The translations under genes were made by a program, and so were the position numbers. Below are positions 6,858 through 14,190 of a stretch of 14,610 nt of DNA, piece after piece. How positions within the stretch are numbered: the stretch's first letter is position 1; the number at the start of each line of letters is the position of its first letter. Source of the DNA: Verrucomicrobiota bacterium. GTDB lineage: Bacteria; Verrucomicrobiota; Verrucomicrobiia; Chthoniobacterales; UBA10450. The stretch covers positions 1 to 14,610 of the forward strand of contig QHPZ01000049.1 of assembly GCA_003219225.1 (NCBI GenBank), given 5' to 3'. The notes under the pieces are model-generated. The model was given only the letters and a program-made list of their open reading frames with translations. It searched no databases and had not been told where the DNA came from.

Positions 6858-7712
6858 TTACCGCTCGAAAAAGCCCGCCAGGAGTCGGCCAAAATCTGCG
6901 GCGGCATTTTTGCCAGTTTCCAGCACTTGTTCGTGGCTGACTTTTTCTTTGGAAAGGCCGGCGGCGAGATTGGTGAGGCAGGAGAAGGCGGCGACTTCGA
7001 GGTTGAGGGCGCGGGCTTGGATGACTTCCAGGACGGTGGACATGCCGACGGCGTCGGCACCGAGTTTTTGCAGCATGCGCACTTCGGCGGGGGTTTCGTA
7101 CTGCGGACCGAGGGTGCCGGCGTAAACGCCTTCGTGCAGGATCATGTCGATCTCGCCACGGGACGACTCCGTCCGACTGGCGGACTTGCCCGCGGCGTTG
7201 CGGAATTTTTCGCGCAGGCGCGGCGAGTAGGCGTCGGTGAGATCGACAAAGCGCGCCTCAGATCTGCCGCCGAAGACTATGCCAGTCCGGCTCGGACCGG
7301 CAGCTACAACATCGTCGATCAGCGGCGATGTGCCGGTGAGATTGATATGATCAGCAATCATCATCCACTCGCCGCGCTTGAACTGCGGGTTCAGTGAGCC
7401 CGCGGCGTTCGTCAGGATCAGTTGTTTAATTCCTGCTTCGGCGAGAACGCGAACGATGGCGGTGACTTCGCGCGCCGAATAGCCTTCATAAAGATGCACG
7501 CGGCCCTGGGCGAAGATGACCTTGTGATTGTCGATCTTGCCGAGGACGAAACGGCCGGCATGGCCGGGGACCGTCGGCTGCGGGATTTCGGTGAAGGCGC
7601 TGTAAGGAATGATCTGCTCGTAAGGCGCATCGCCGACGAGTGAGTTCAGACCGGAGCCGAGGATGATGGCGACGTCGGCGCCGTGATCGCTCAGGCGTTC
7701 AAGTTCTGTCAT
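6858..7712 (-). CDS. punA: Purine nucleoside phosphorylase (class I, trimeric type)
   Basis: This enzyme splits purine ribonucleosides or deoxyribonucleosides with phosphate, for purine salvage in the cytosol. Visible motifs are the phosphate-binding IILGSGL (16-22), QGRVHLYEGY with His73, TNAAGSLNPQ (91-100), the substrate-site Glu in GPQYETPAEVRM, VGMSTVLEV, and SCLTNLAAGLS with the base-binding Asn. The start is ATG 7712 (MTELERLSDHGADV). The in-frame extension to 7817 is translated repeat. That leaves only 15 residues before IILGSGL, shorter than is usual, so the repeat may have replaced part of the N-terminus. A loop of about ten extra residues (SASRTESSRGE) lies before LHEGVYAG. It is the last gene of a minus-strand run. 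Confidence 0.92.
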   Translation of the reverse strand: MTELERLSDHGADVAIILGSGLNSLVGDAPYEQIIPYSAFTEIPQPTVPGHAGRFVLGKIDNHKVIFAQGRVHLYEGYSAREVTAIVRVLAEAGIKQLILTNAAGSLNPQFKRGEWMMIADHINLTGTSPLIDDVVAAGPSRTGIVFGGRSEARFVDLTDAYSPRLREKFRNAAGKSASRTESSRGEIDMILHEGVYAGTLGPQYETPAEVRMLQKLGADAVGMSTVLEVIQARALNLEVAAFSCLTNLAAGLSKEKVSHEQVLETGKNAAADFGRLLAGFFER

Positions 7713-7789
7713 GTCGAGCGGAGTCGAGACATCTCTCACTGTTGCTCCTTTAAATAGCAAGAGATTCCTCCACCTCGGTCGGAATGACA
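7707..7789. repeat. Palindromic repeat carrying the pgpH-like stop and the punA start
   Basis: The left arm 7707-7735 (tgtcatgtcgagcggagtcg...) and right arm 7761-7789 (...ctcggtcggaatgaca) are imperfect reverse complements. An inner stem ttgct/agcaa flanks a cctttaaat loop (7742-7760). It belongs to the same family as the element at 5647-5755. On the minus strand the outer end supplies the punA ATG (7712-7710), and the stop codon of the upstream HD gene (7738-7736) lies inside. The HD protein's last residues (CHSDRGGGIS) are repeat translation. Confidence 0.8.
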
Positions 7790-9478
7790 GATGCAGGCGA
7801 TGTAACGTTTTAACCAATCACGTCGATCCCCGTAAAATCTTCTCCGAAACACCGGCGGCGCGCTGGGCGGGCGGCGCGTCGCGGCCATCACATCTGGGCG
7901 CAGCGTTTCTTCGCGCGGGCCGAGTGCGCGCACGTCGGGTCTGGGATAGGCGATGCGGGTGTGGAGCATCGTCATCAACGTGAAGCGGAAACGGTCCCGT
8001 ATTTTTTGCAGGTCGCCAAGGGTAAGATCGCATTCGTCGAGCTGGCCGTCGGCGATGCGTTCCTCGATCAGCTCCTGCACCAGTTGCTCGATTTTTTGTG
8101 GCGTCGGTTTTTCCAAGCTGCGCGACGCGCCTTCCACCACATCGGCCAGGCTGACGATCGCGCTTTCTTTGGTCTGCGGCTTCGGACCGGGATAGCGGAA
8201 ACTTTCCTCGCGCACCTCGGGGATATCTTCCTCCCGGATGTTCATGATCTTGCCGCCGGCGCGCGCGTCCTCCTGCTGTTGCAAGGCACGCTGGTAAAAA
8301 TAGGCGATGAGCGACGTGCCGTGATGCTCCTGAATGATATCGATAACGTGTTGGTTGAGCTTATGCTTGAGCGCAAGATCGACACCTTCCTTCACGTGCG
8401 ACATGATGATGAGCGCGCTCATCGTCGGGGCGAGATCGTCGTGCGGGTTGCGCTCGAAGCTCATGTTTTCGGTGAAGTATTCCGGCTTCACCAGTTTGCC
8501 GACATCATGAAAATAGGAGCAGACACGGCAGAGCGTCGGGTTTGCGCCGGTCGCTTCGGCCGCGGCCTCGGCGAGATTCGCGACGACAAGGCTATGATGA
8601 TCGGTGCCCGGCGCTTCGATGATCATGCGGCGGAGTAATGGCTGATTGAGGTCCGATGCTTCCAACCACGATACGTCGGTCGTGATTTGGAAGACGTGCT
8701 CGAACATCGGGAGCAGACCGCCAACCAGCGTGGCCGTGACGATACCATTGCCGATGGCGAGCGCGCTTTGCACGCCGATCATTCCCCAGTCGTTGCCCAT
8801 AGGCGCAAACCAGTTGATCGGCCCAATCTCGCCGAAGGCGAGCGATAACAGCCAGATGGCGAGGCCGACTCCAACGCCGGCGCGAATGAGTCGGCTGCGC
8901 CGGCGGACCTGGAGCGTGAGATACACGGCGGTGAATCCGCTAATCAAACTGGTGACGAGCACAGGCGCATCGATCCTTCCGAAGAGCACGCTGCTCCACA
9001 AACTCGCCGCCACCGCGGCGTAAAGGCCGTGGTTGCGCCCGAGCAAAACGCTGAGCGCGAGCGGCGCAAACGCATACGGCGCGATGAGCGCGGCCATGTC
9101 CGGCTTGAGAAAGCGAAACGTGTCGCCGCTGGACAGGACAAACAGAACCTTCGTGAGGACGAGTTGCACAAAGATCGTTCCGAAAACGAGGAACACGCGC
9201 GAGTTCTGCGAAAACGTGCGCGGCTGATTGATCCAGAGCTGCGTCACCGCGATGGCCATGAATAGCAATGCGATCACGAAGTTCTTCATCGGTTCCGGCT
9301 GCTGCCCGCTGAAGATGAGGAAGCCAAGGCCGGCGATGAACGCGGCGAAGATCGATGTCTTCACCCATGCGGCCGATTCAAGAGTCGCGGCCCATTCGTG
9401 ACGAGCGCGGCGACGGCGCACCTTGCGTGAGGCAAGTCCGCGCCTGACCAGACGGCTGCGTTTGAGGAAATCGAACAT
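7736..9478 (-). CDS. 7TM-HD phosphohydrolase (PgpH/YqfF-like) without the extracellular domain
   Basis: The protein has 580 residues. The basic N-terminus is followed by about seven hydrophobic segments (roughly 41-58, 65-83, 93-115, 126-146, 151-165, 171-190, 201-216, with a further one at 233-256). A cytoplasmic HD domain begins near 281: HH (294-295), YFHDVGKL (HD 324-325), NPHDDLAP (346-347), SHVKEGV (361), EHHGTSL (385-386). These are the metal ligands of the c-di-AMP phosphodiesterase PgpH family. Relatives usually carry a ~200-residue extracellular 7TMR-HDED domain after TM1; here TM1 runs almost straight into TM2. The start ATG overlaps the phoH stop by one base (TAATG), implying coupling. 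The C-terminal ~18 residues come from a repeat. c-di-AMP turnover is the likely role, by family only. Confidence 0.87.
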   Translation of the reverse strand: MFDFLKRSRLVRRGLASRKVRRRRARHEWAATLESAAWVKTSIFAAFIAGLGFLIFSGQQPEPMKNFVIALLFMAIAVTQLWINQPRTFSQNSRVFLVFGTIFVQLVLTKVLFVLSSGDTFRFLKPDMAALIAPYAFAPLALSVLLGRNHGLYAAVAASLWSSVLFGRIDAPVLVTSLISGFTAVYLTLQVRRRSRLIRAGVGVGLAIWLLSLAFGEIGPINWFAPMGNDWGMIGVQSALAIGNGIVTATLVGGLLPMFEHVFQITTDVSWLEASDLNQPLLRRMIIEAPGTDHHSLVVANLAEAAAEATGANPTLCRVCSYFHDVGKLVKPEYFTENMSFERNPHDDLAPTMSALIIMSHVKEGVDLALKHKLNQHVIDIIQEHHGTSLIAYFYQRALQQQEDARAGGKIMNIREEDIPEVREESFRYPGPKPQTKESAIVSLADVVEGASRSLEKPTPQKIEQLVQELIEERIADGQLDECDLTLGDLQKIRDRFRFTLMTMLHTRIAYPRPDVRALGPREETLRPDVMAATRRPPSAPPVFRRRFYGDRRDWLKRYIACICHSDRGGGISCYLKEQQ

Positions 9479-10455
9479 TAAGATTTTTCCTCCGAGCTCA
9501 AGGGCGCGCGATGTTGCTGATAAGCATTGATGATGGCACGCACAAGTTCATGCCGAACGACATCGCGTTCTGTGAGATAAACGGTCGCGATTCCCGGAAC
9601 ATTGCGCAAGGCCTGTAATGCCTCCACCACCCCGGAACGTTTGCTCGCGGGCAAATCGATCTGAGTGATGTCACCAGTGACGACGCATTTCGAATGCGGA
9701 CCGATCCGGGTCAGCAGCATGAACATCTGTTCGGTCGTGGTGTTCTGCGCTTCATCGAGAATAACGAATGCGTGATTGAGCGTGCGCCCGCGCATGTAAG
9801 CCAGCGGCGCGATCTCGATCGTCTGGCGGGCGACCAGGCGCTCGATCTCCTCCGGCTCAAGCATGTCGCGTAGCGCGTCGTTGAGGGGCCGCAAGTAGGG
9901 CATGATTTTCTCCTCCAGTTCGCCGGGCAAAAATCCGAGCGCCTCGCCGGCTTCCACCGCTGGCCGGGTCAAAATGATGCGGGCGACCTGCTCTTTTTTC
10001 AATGCGGCCACCGCCATGGCGACCGCGAGATAAGTTTTGCCTGTGCCGGCCGGACCGATTCCAAACACGATGTCGTGTTTGTGGATTGCTTCGACGTAGT
10101 CGCGCTGTCCGGGTGATTTCGCCAGAATCGGCGGTTTACGCGTCGAAGTTACGATTTTCGTGGTGGCGACGTCGCTCAGCGTCTCCTCGCGCGCTTCGCT
10201 GACAGAACTGAGCGCATATTGGAATTCGTGTTTTTGAATCGGCACGCCTTGCTTTTGCGCCTCCTCCAGCTGGTCGAAGACCTGCTGCGCCTTGTCGATC
10301 TTTTCCGGCTCGCCCTCGATCTTCACCCAGCCTTCACGGGTGGTCACTTTCACGCCGAGCGAGTCCTCCATGTTCTTGAGGAGCTTGAGGTCGTTGGCGT
10401 AGAGCGACTGGAGTTGCCGGGCGTTTTCGAAATGCAGCGTGCGGGTTTCTGTCAT
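9478..10455 (-). CDS. phoH: PhoH-like ATPase
   Basis: This PhoH/YbeZ family protein is a cytosolic P-loop ATPase linked to RNA metabolism and ribosome biogenesis. The N-terminal ~80 residues form a KH-like RNA-binding region (LLKNMEDSLGVKVTTREGW). The ATPase core has Walker A GPAGTGKT (134-141), TRPAVEAGEALGFLPG, Walker B VILDEAQN (Asp-Glu 234-235) and TGDITQIDLP. The start is ATG 10455; an upstream in-frame GTG (10470) would add five residues. The stop TAA shares its last base with the ATG of the 7TM-HD gene. The phoH-yqfF pairing is known in many bacteria, but ybeY, often found between or near them, is absent here. Confidence 0.93.
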   Translation of the reverse strand: MTETRTLHFENARQLQSLYANDLKLLKNMEDSLGVKVTTREGWVKIEGEPEKIDKAQQVFDQLEEAQKQGVPIQKHEFQYALSSVSEAREETLSDVATTKIVTSTRKPPILAKSPGQRDYVEAIHKHDIVFGIGPAGTGKTYLAVAMAVAALKKEQVARIILTRPAVEAGEALGFLPGELEEKIMPYLRPLNDALRDMLEPEEIERLVARQTIEIAPLAYMRGRTLNHAFVILDEAQNTTTEQMFMLLTRIGPHSKCVVTGDITQIDLPASKRSGVVEALQALRNVPGIATVYLTERDVVRHELVRAIINAYQQHRAPLSSEEKS

Positions 10456-10488
10456 CCAGGGGGCAATCACAAGAGCGACATCTGCCGC

Positions 10489-10938
10489 TTAGCGGAAGCC
10501 GTAAACCAACGCCCAGTGGGTGCGTTCCTCCGGCGACTCTTCCACCGCCACGATAATGAAATAGCTGCCGGTGCTTTTTGGAATGATATGCGCAGCGGCG
10601 AAATGACCTTTCTCCCACCCGTCCGACTGCTCTGCCAGTTTGCCATCGGAATCGTAAATGTGCACTGAAATCCGGGCTCGTTCCACCTCGGTGCCCATCC
10701 AGAACCAGTATTCGTTTCCTTTGAATAACTGTTGGCGCACGGCCTTTTTCTCGCCCGAACCGAGATCGCCGCCCCAATAGTCCTCGCGCACCTGAAATCC
10801 CTCCTTGACGTAGGGCTCGGCCGCCTGCAGGGCGAACGATTGCGCATCGTCGACCGACGCAAAGCTCGCACGCGCCATCGCAACGAGCAGCGCAATGGCG
10901 AGACTCCCGCGATTGAGGTAGCCGAGAAAGGCGCGCAT
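10489..10938 (-). CDS. Hypothetical exported protein
   Basis: The product has 149 residues with an N-terminal signal peptide (RGSLAIALLVAMARASFAS, residues ~10-28), probably cut near ASFAS. The mature domain contains FALQAAEPYVKEGFQVRED, YWFWMGTEVERARISVHIYD and GSYFIIVAVEESPEERTHWALVYGF. It has no cysteines, catalytic motif or lipobox. A good Shine-Dalgarno (AGGGGGA, about 8 bases before the ATG) overlaps the stop codon of the upstream gene, so the two are cotranslated. Function is not recognisable. It follows two other small exported-protein genes and precedes phoH by 33 bases. Confidence 0.78.
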   Translation of the reverse strand: MRAFLGYLNRGSLAIALLVAMARASFASVDDAQSFALQAAEPYVKEGFQVREDYWGGDLGSGEKKAVRQQLFKGNEYWFWMGTEVERARISVHIYDSDGKLAEQSDGWEKGHFAAAHIIPKSTGSYFIIVAVEESPEERTHWALVYGFR

Positions 10939-10950
10939 AAAACGTTCCCC

Positions 10951-11490
10951 CTACTCCCGCGTCACGATGCCGTAATCGAGCCGGGTCGTGATCTCGTTGA
11001 TTTTCTTGACGGCCTCGGGCGAAATCCGCGCGATGCCCACGTCGATGAGCGGTTTTACTTGGCCGAGCGCAGTCTGGATCTCGCGCACGATGTCAAGGTT
11101 GAACTCCGGCATCGCTTGGAGCCGCGTCTGGAAATAAACGAGCAGGTCGGGCTGGTGCAGCAGCTCGGCACCCTGATCGGAGAAATGTTTTGTCACCACG
11201 GCGGTGAGCACCTGGGTGCCGCGGAGCCAGCCGCCGAGACTCACGAGCTGCGACAATTTCTCGTCGTGCACTTCGTTCATCGCCTGCTGAACACTGTTCT
11301 GTGTGCGATCGAGTTCCTGCCGCACGTTTTCCCAATTCCGCTTGTCGGCGGCTTCGGTAATCGCTTTGGCATGTTGTGTGATCGAGCGTTCGACACCGAT
11401 GCCTCTGGCCAGCGTCTGCACGCGTTGACCAATTTCTTTCACTGCCGGTGCATCTTCGGCTTGGACGGCGATAAAGCCGTCGGCGATCAC
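10951..11490 (-). CDS. Hypothetical exported helical protein; true start unclear
   Basis: The product has 179 residues from GTG 11490 and is mostly alpha-helical and polar (KEIGQRVQTLARGIGVE, WENVRQELDRTQNSVQQAMN, RISPEAVKKINEITTRLDYG). The GTG start falls inside a hydrophobic stretch. Reading upstream in frame gives TERPRIALLLGTVIADGFIA followed by VQAED, a textbook signal peptide. However, the codons between an upstream TAA and that peptide include no ATG, GTG or TTG. A strong Shine-Dalgarno (AAGGGGAG) stands just upstream of AATTTTACCGAG (about 11526-11538), matching the spacing of the next gene's start, so the original initiation codon was probably there and has been lost or misread. The family is unknown. 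Confidence 0.7.
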   Translation of the reverse strand: MIADGFIAVQAEDAPAVKEIGQRVQTLARGIGVERSITQHAKAITEAADKRNWENVRQELDRTQNSVQQAMNEVHDEKLSQLVSLGGWLRGTQVLTAVVTKHFSDQGAELLHQPDLLVYFQTRLQAMPEFNLDIVREIQTALGQVKPLIDVGIARISPEAVKKINEITTRLDYGIVTRE

Positions 11491-11559
11491 CGTCCCGAGC
11501 AGCAGCGCGATCCGTGGCCGCTCGGTAAAATTGCTCCCCTTGCTGCTACGGACTTATTC

Positions 11560-11757
11560 CTACCAGTTCACCGAGCCGAGTTTGTTCAACGCGCCAAAGA
11601 CCTCGTTCGGCAGCGGCACCACCACGTCTTCGACTTTTTTCGACAGCTGTTTGATATCGATCCGCTGCGGGGCCGGTGGCCGGGCGGCCTGTGCACACCA
11701 GCTTAGAGCCAGGAGAGCGATTGCGCCCAGTTTTAAGAATTTAGTGAACGAAAACAT
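11560..11757 (-). CDS. Small hypothetical exported protein
   Basis: The product has 65 residues from ATG 11757. Signal peptide: FTKFLKLGAIALLALSWCAQ then A, with a likely cleavage after AQA. The mature peptide of about 40 residues is PPAPQRIDIKQLSKKVEDVV followed by VPLPNEVFGALNKLGSVNW. An upstream in-frame GTG (11784) would put a polar stretch before the signal, so ATG 11757 is preferred. It is the first gene of the minus-strand run; the next gene's Shine-Dalgarno region begins about 20 bases after its stop. It could be an intact small protein or the front part of a longer one. No family is recognised. Confidence 0.6.
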   Translation of the reverse strand: MFSFTKFLKLGAIALLALSWCAQAARPPAPQRIDIKQLSKKVEDVVVPLPNEVFGALNKLGSVNW

Positions 11758-11830
11758 CGCGAGCTTCGACTGTTGATTTCCCACTCGTATTCAGGATTAA
11801 TGGAGCACATTCTAAGCAGAACCTTTCGCC

Positions 11831-11846
11831 GCACAAATCCTTGTGC
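11831..11846. promoter_or_regulatory. Short perfect inverted repeat in the divergent gene gap
   Basis: The palindrome gcacaa-atcc-ttgtgc sits in the 153-base gap between the minus-strand exported-protein gene (ATG 11757) and rfaE1 (ATG 11911). The position suits an operator for one or both promoters. It could be chance; no -35/-10 pair is clear enough to call. Confidence 0.3.
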
Positions 11847-11910
11847 CTAACAATTTGAGTTCGTCACGCCCAAGTAGCATGCCCGCTCAACTTCGTGTTT
11901 CGGCCGCGCC

Positions 11911-12918
11911 ATGGACTTAAAAAGATTAGGCGAAATTCTCGAGGTCGCACCAGCCAAACGGCTTCTGGTTATCGGCGATCTCATGCTGGACGAATTTGTC
12001 TGGGGCAAGGTGGGGCGCATCTCGCCGGAGGCGCCGGTGCCGGTCGTCCAGGTCACGGGAGAATCCTTTTATCCCGGCGGCGCGGCGAACGTCGCCCGGA
12101 ACCTGCGCGAGTTTGTCGGCCGCATCGCTGTTGTCGGGATGATCGGGCGCGACCGCAGCGGCGAACAACTTCGCGAATTGCTCGCCGCCGAAAAGATCAA
12201 CGTTGTCGCCCCGCTCGAGGACGAACATTTTCGGACAATCGTCAAGACGCGTATCATCGCGCGTCATCAGCAGATCGTACGAGTGGATCGCGAGCAAATT
12301 GTCGGTCCATCGCCGGAACAAATCGCCGCCGCCGTCGCCGCGGTCGAAAACGCGTTGCCCGATTTTGACGCGATCGTTTTCGAAGATTACGGGAAAGGCT
12401 TTTTAGCCGCCAATCTCGTGGCGCCGATTATCGCGTCTGCCCGCGAGAGCAACAAAATCGTCACGGCCGATCCGAATCCGCGCAACCTGATTGAATGGAC
12501 CGGCGTAACAGCAGTGAAACCGAACCGGGCGGAAGCCTTTCTCGTCGCCGGCATTCCGTGGCGCGATCTCGACGAATCACCGCAGGAGGATGTCGATCTT
12601 GTCCGCGCCGGTGATTTGCTGCTGAAGAAATGGGCGACGGAAAATGTCCTGATTACGCTCGGCGAACACGGCATGCTGCTGTTCGAAAAAGGCGCACCGC
12701 CGCATCACATTCCGACTAAAGCACGCCAGGTGTTCGATGTGTCCGGCGCGGGCGACACCGCGATTGCGCTTTTCACACTCGGACTCGTCTGCGGCGCCAC
12801 TCCAGTCGAAGCCGCCGAAATCGCCAATCACGGCAGCGCCGTTGTCGTCGGCAAGCTCGGTACCGCGACCGTCACGCGCGATGAATTGATCGCCAGCTTC
12901 GAGCATGATTTTCGGTAA
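11911..12918 (+). CDS. rfaE1: D-glycero-beta-D-manno-heptose-7-phosphate kinase (PfkB family)
   Basis: The enzyme phosphorylates D-glycero-D-manno-heptose 7-phosphate at C1, giving the 1,7-bisphosphate for LPS inner-core heptose. PfkB/ribokinase motifs are present: substrate-binding GGAANVARNL (56-65), VFEDYGKG (156-163), ADPNPRN, VKPNRAEAF, and the catalytic/anion-hole DVSGAGDTA with Asp282. Length (335 residues) fits the single-domain RfaE1/HldA form rather than the kinase-nucleotidyltransferase fusion HldE, so the ADP-heptose-forming RfaE2 must be encoded elsewhere. The start ATG 11911 gives MDLKRLGEIL; no Shine-Dalgarno is visible. The last 14 bases overlap gmhB. It is the first gene of a four-gene operon. 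Confidence 0.93.
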   Translation: MDLKRLGEILEVAPAKRLLVIGDLMLDEFVWGKVGRISPEAPVPVVQVTGESFYPGGAANVARNLREFVGRIAVVGMIGRDRSGEQLRELLAAEKINVVAPLEDEHFRTIVKTRIIARHQQIVRVDREQIVGPSPEQIAAAVAAVENALPDFDAIVFEDYGKGFLAANLVAPIIASARESNKIVTADPNPRNLIEWTGVTAVKPNRAEAFLVAGIPWRDLDESPQEDVDLVRAGDLLLKKWATENVLITLGEHGMLLFEKGAPPHHIPTKARQVFDVSGAGDTAIALFTLGLVCGATPVEAAEIANHGSAVVVGKLGTATVTRDELIASFEHDFR

Positions 12919-13447
12919 GGCCAAGCCGGCGGCGGTGTTCCTCGATCGCGACGGAACAATTATGGAAGACGCCGATTATTGCTCCGACCCGAAACAAGTG
13001 CGCGTGTTTCCCGGCGTGCCGGACGCGCTGCGCCGGCTGAAGCGCGCCGGTTACAAGATCATCGTCATTACCAACCAAAGTGGCATCGGCCGCGGCTTCT
13101 TAACGGTCGAGCAATATCGCGCCGTGGAAGCAGAAGTGTTGCACCAGCTCGGCGACGGATTGATCGATGCGACCTATTTCTGTCCCGACGTCCCGGACAA
13201 GCCCTCAAAATGCCGTAAACCGGCGCCTGGAATGGTGCTTCAAAGCGCCCGCGAACACGATGTCGATCTTTCCCGTTCGTTCCTCATCGGCGACAAAGAG
13301 ATCGACGCCGAGTGCGCGCACAACGCTGGCATCCGTGCCATTAGGGTGCAGACAGGTTTTGATCGCGCGACGGAAGGCAGTTGTGCCGATTGGGTGGCCG
13401 AAGATTTGCCAGCGGCGGCGGAAATCATCCTGAACGGCGTCGAATGA
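12905..13447 (+). CDS. gmhB: D,D-heptose 1,7-bisphosphate 7-phosphatase (HAD family)
   Basis: The enzyme removes the 7-phosphate from heptose 1,7-bisphosphate, the step after RfaE1. HAD motifs: FLDRDGTI with nucleophile Asp14 and acid/base Asp16, TNQSGIGRG, CRKPAPGM with Lys, and IGDKEIDAECA. The usual GmhB zinc loop (CxH...CxC type) is degenerate: CPDVPDKPSKCRKP keeps two cysteines but has Asp for the His and Ser for the third Cys. The family includes members without the zinc site, so this may still be GmhB or a close HAD relative; operon context favours GmhB. The start ATG 12905 lies inside the end of rfaE1, and the stop overlaps kdsB in ATGA. Length is 180 residues. Confidence 0.88.
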   Translation: MIFGKAKPAAVFLDRDGTIMEDADYCSDPKQVRVFPGVPDALRRLKRAGYKIIVITNQSGIGRGFLTVEQYRAVEAEVLHQLGDGLIDATYFCPDVPDKPSKCRKPAPGMVLQSAREHDVDLSRSFLIGDKEIDAECAHNAGIRAIRVQTGFDRATEGSCADWVAEDLPAAAEIILNGVE

Positions 13448-14190
13448 ACAAAGCCGCCGCGATTATCCCGGCTCGCTGGCGTTCCACGCGTTTTAAGGGC
13501 AAACCGTTGCATCTCATTGCCGGTAAACCGCTTCTTCGGCACGTTTGGGAACGCTGCCGGCGCGCGCGAGAGCTCGACGCGATCATCATCGCAACCGATA
13601 ATATGCGCATCGCCAGAGCCGCGTTTGGCTGGGGCGCCGAAGTCGCACTCACCTCGTCGCGCCATCAAAGTGGCACCGATCGGGTGGCCGAGGTGGCGCG
13701 CAAATCGAGACAATTCGCGTTCATCGTCAACGTCCAAGGCGATGAGCCGCTGATTGATCCAAGGCTGATCGATCGCATCGTCAAGAAGCTGCGCTCCGAT
13801 CGCGAGATCGACATCGTCACGGCGGCTCATTCGTTCCGGCGCGCGGCCGACGCTTCATCACCGCACCAGGTCAAAGTAGCTGTCGATCGCAGCGGCGTGG
13901 CTGTCGATTTCTTCCGCGCTCCGCCGGAAACAACGCGCCACGGCTTGAAAATCCTGCGCCACCAAGGCGTCTATGGTTTTCGCCGACGCGCTCTGCTCCG
14001 CTTCGTTTCATGGAAACCGACTCGACGCGAACTCGCCGAGTCGCTCGAGCAATTGCGCGCTCTGGAAAATGGAGTAAAGGTTCATGTGCTCCTCACAAAA
14101 CACGGGTCGCCCGGTGTAGACACGCCGGCTGATGCAAAGGTGCTCGATCGGAAATTGCGGCGCGTCAACCGAGGCGAAGTCTCCCGATGA
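13444..14190 (+). CDS. kdsB: 3-deoxy-manno-octulosonate cytidylyltransferase (CMP-Kdo synthetase)
   Basis: The enzyme activates Kdo with CTP to CMP-Kdo, the donor for the LPS inner core, in the cytosol. Motifs: nucleotide-binding IIPARWRSTRFKGKPL (8-23), HQSGTDRVAEVA, VNVQGDEPLID, ESLEQLRALENG and the end GSPGVDTPADAKVLD. Length (248 residues) is normal. The start ATG 13444 overlaps the gmhB stop by 4 bases, and the kdsB stop overlaps the pyrG start by 4 bases; an open frame extending upstream to 13381 is only the gmhB shadow. The loop after DRSGVAVDF reads FRAPPE where many relatives have SRSPIP-like sequence, a mild oddity. Its CTP need is met by the coupled pyrG. Confidence 0.94.
   Translation: MNKAAAIIPARWRSTRFKGKPLHLIAGKPLLRHVWERCRRARELDAIIIATDNMRIARAAFGWGAEVALTSSRHQSGTDRVAEVARKSRQFAFIVNVQGDEPLIDPRLIDRIVKKLRSDREIDIVTAAHSFRRAADASSPHQVKVAVDRSGVAVDFFRAPPETTRHGLKILRHQGVYGFRRRALLRFVSWKPTRRELAESLEQLRALENGVKVHVLLTKHGSPGVDTPADAKVLDRKLRRVNRGEVSR

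Noticed and set aside
7713..7817. N-terminal extension of punA.
   Set aside because: It translates the palindromic repeat and overlaps the upstream gene; it is not family-like.
11845..11931. gcctaac (11845-11851) with attaggc (11925-11931) as a possible attC.
   Set aside because: The right box lacks the GTT core, lies inside rfaE1 coding sequence, and the inner segments do not pair as L boxes.
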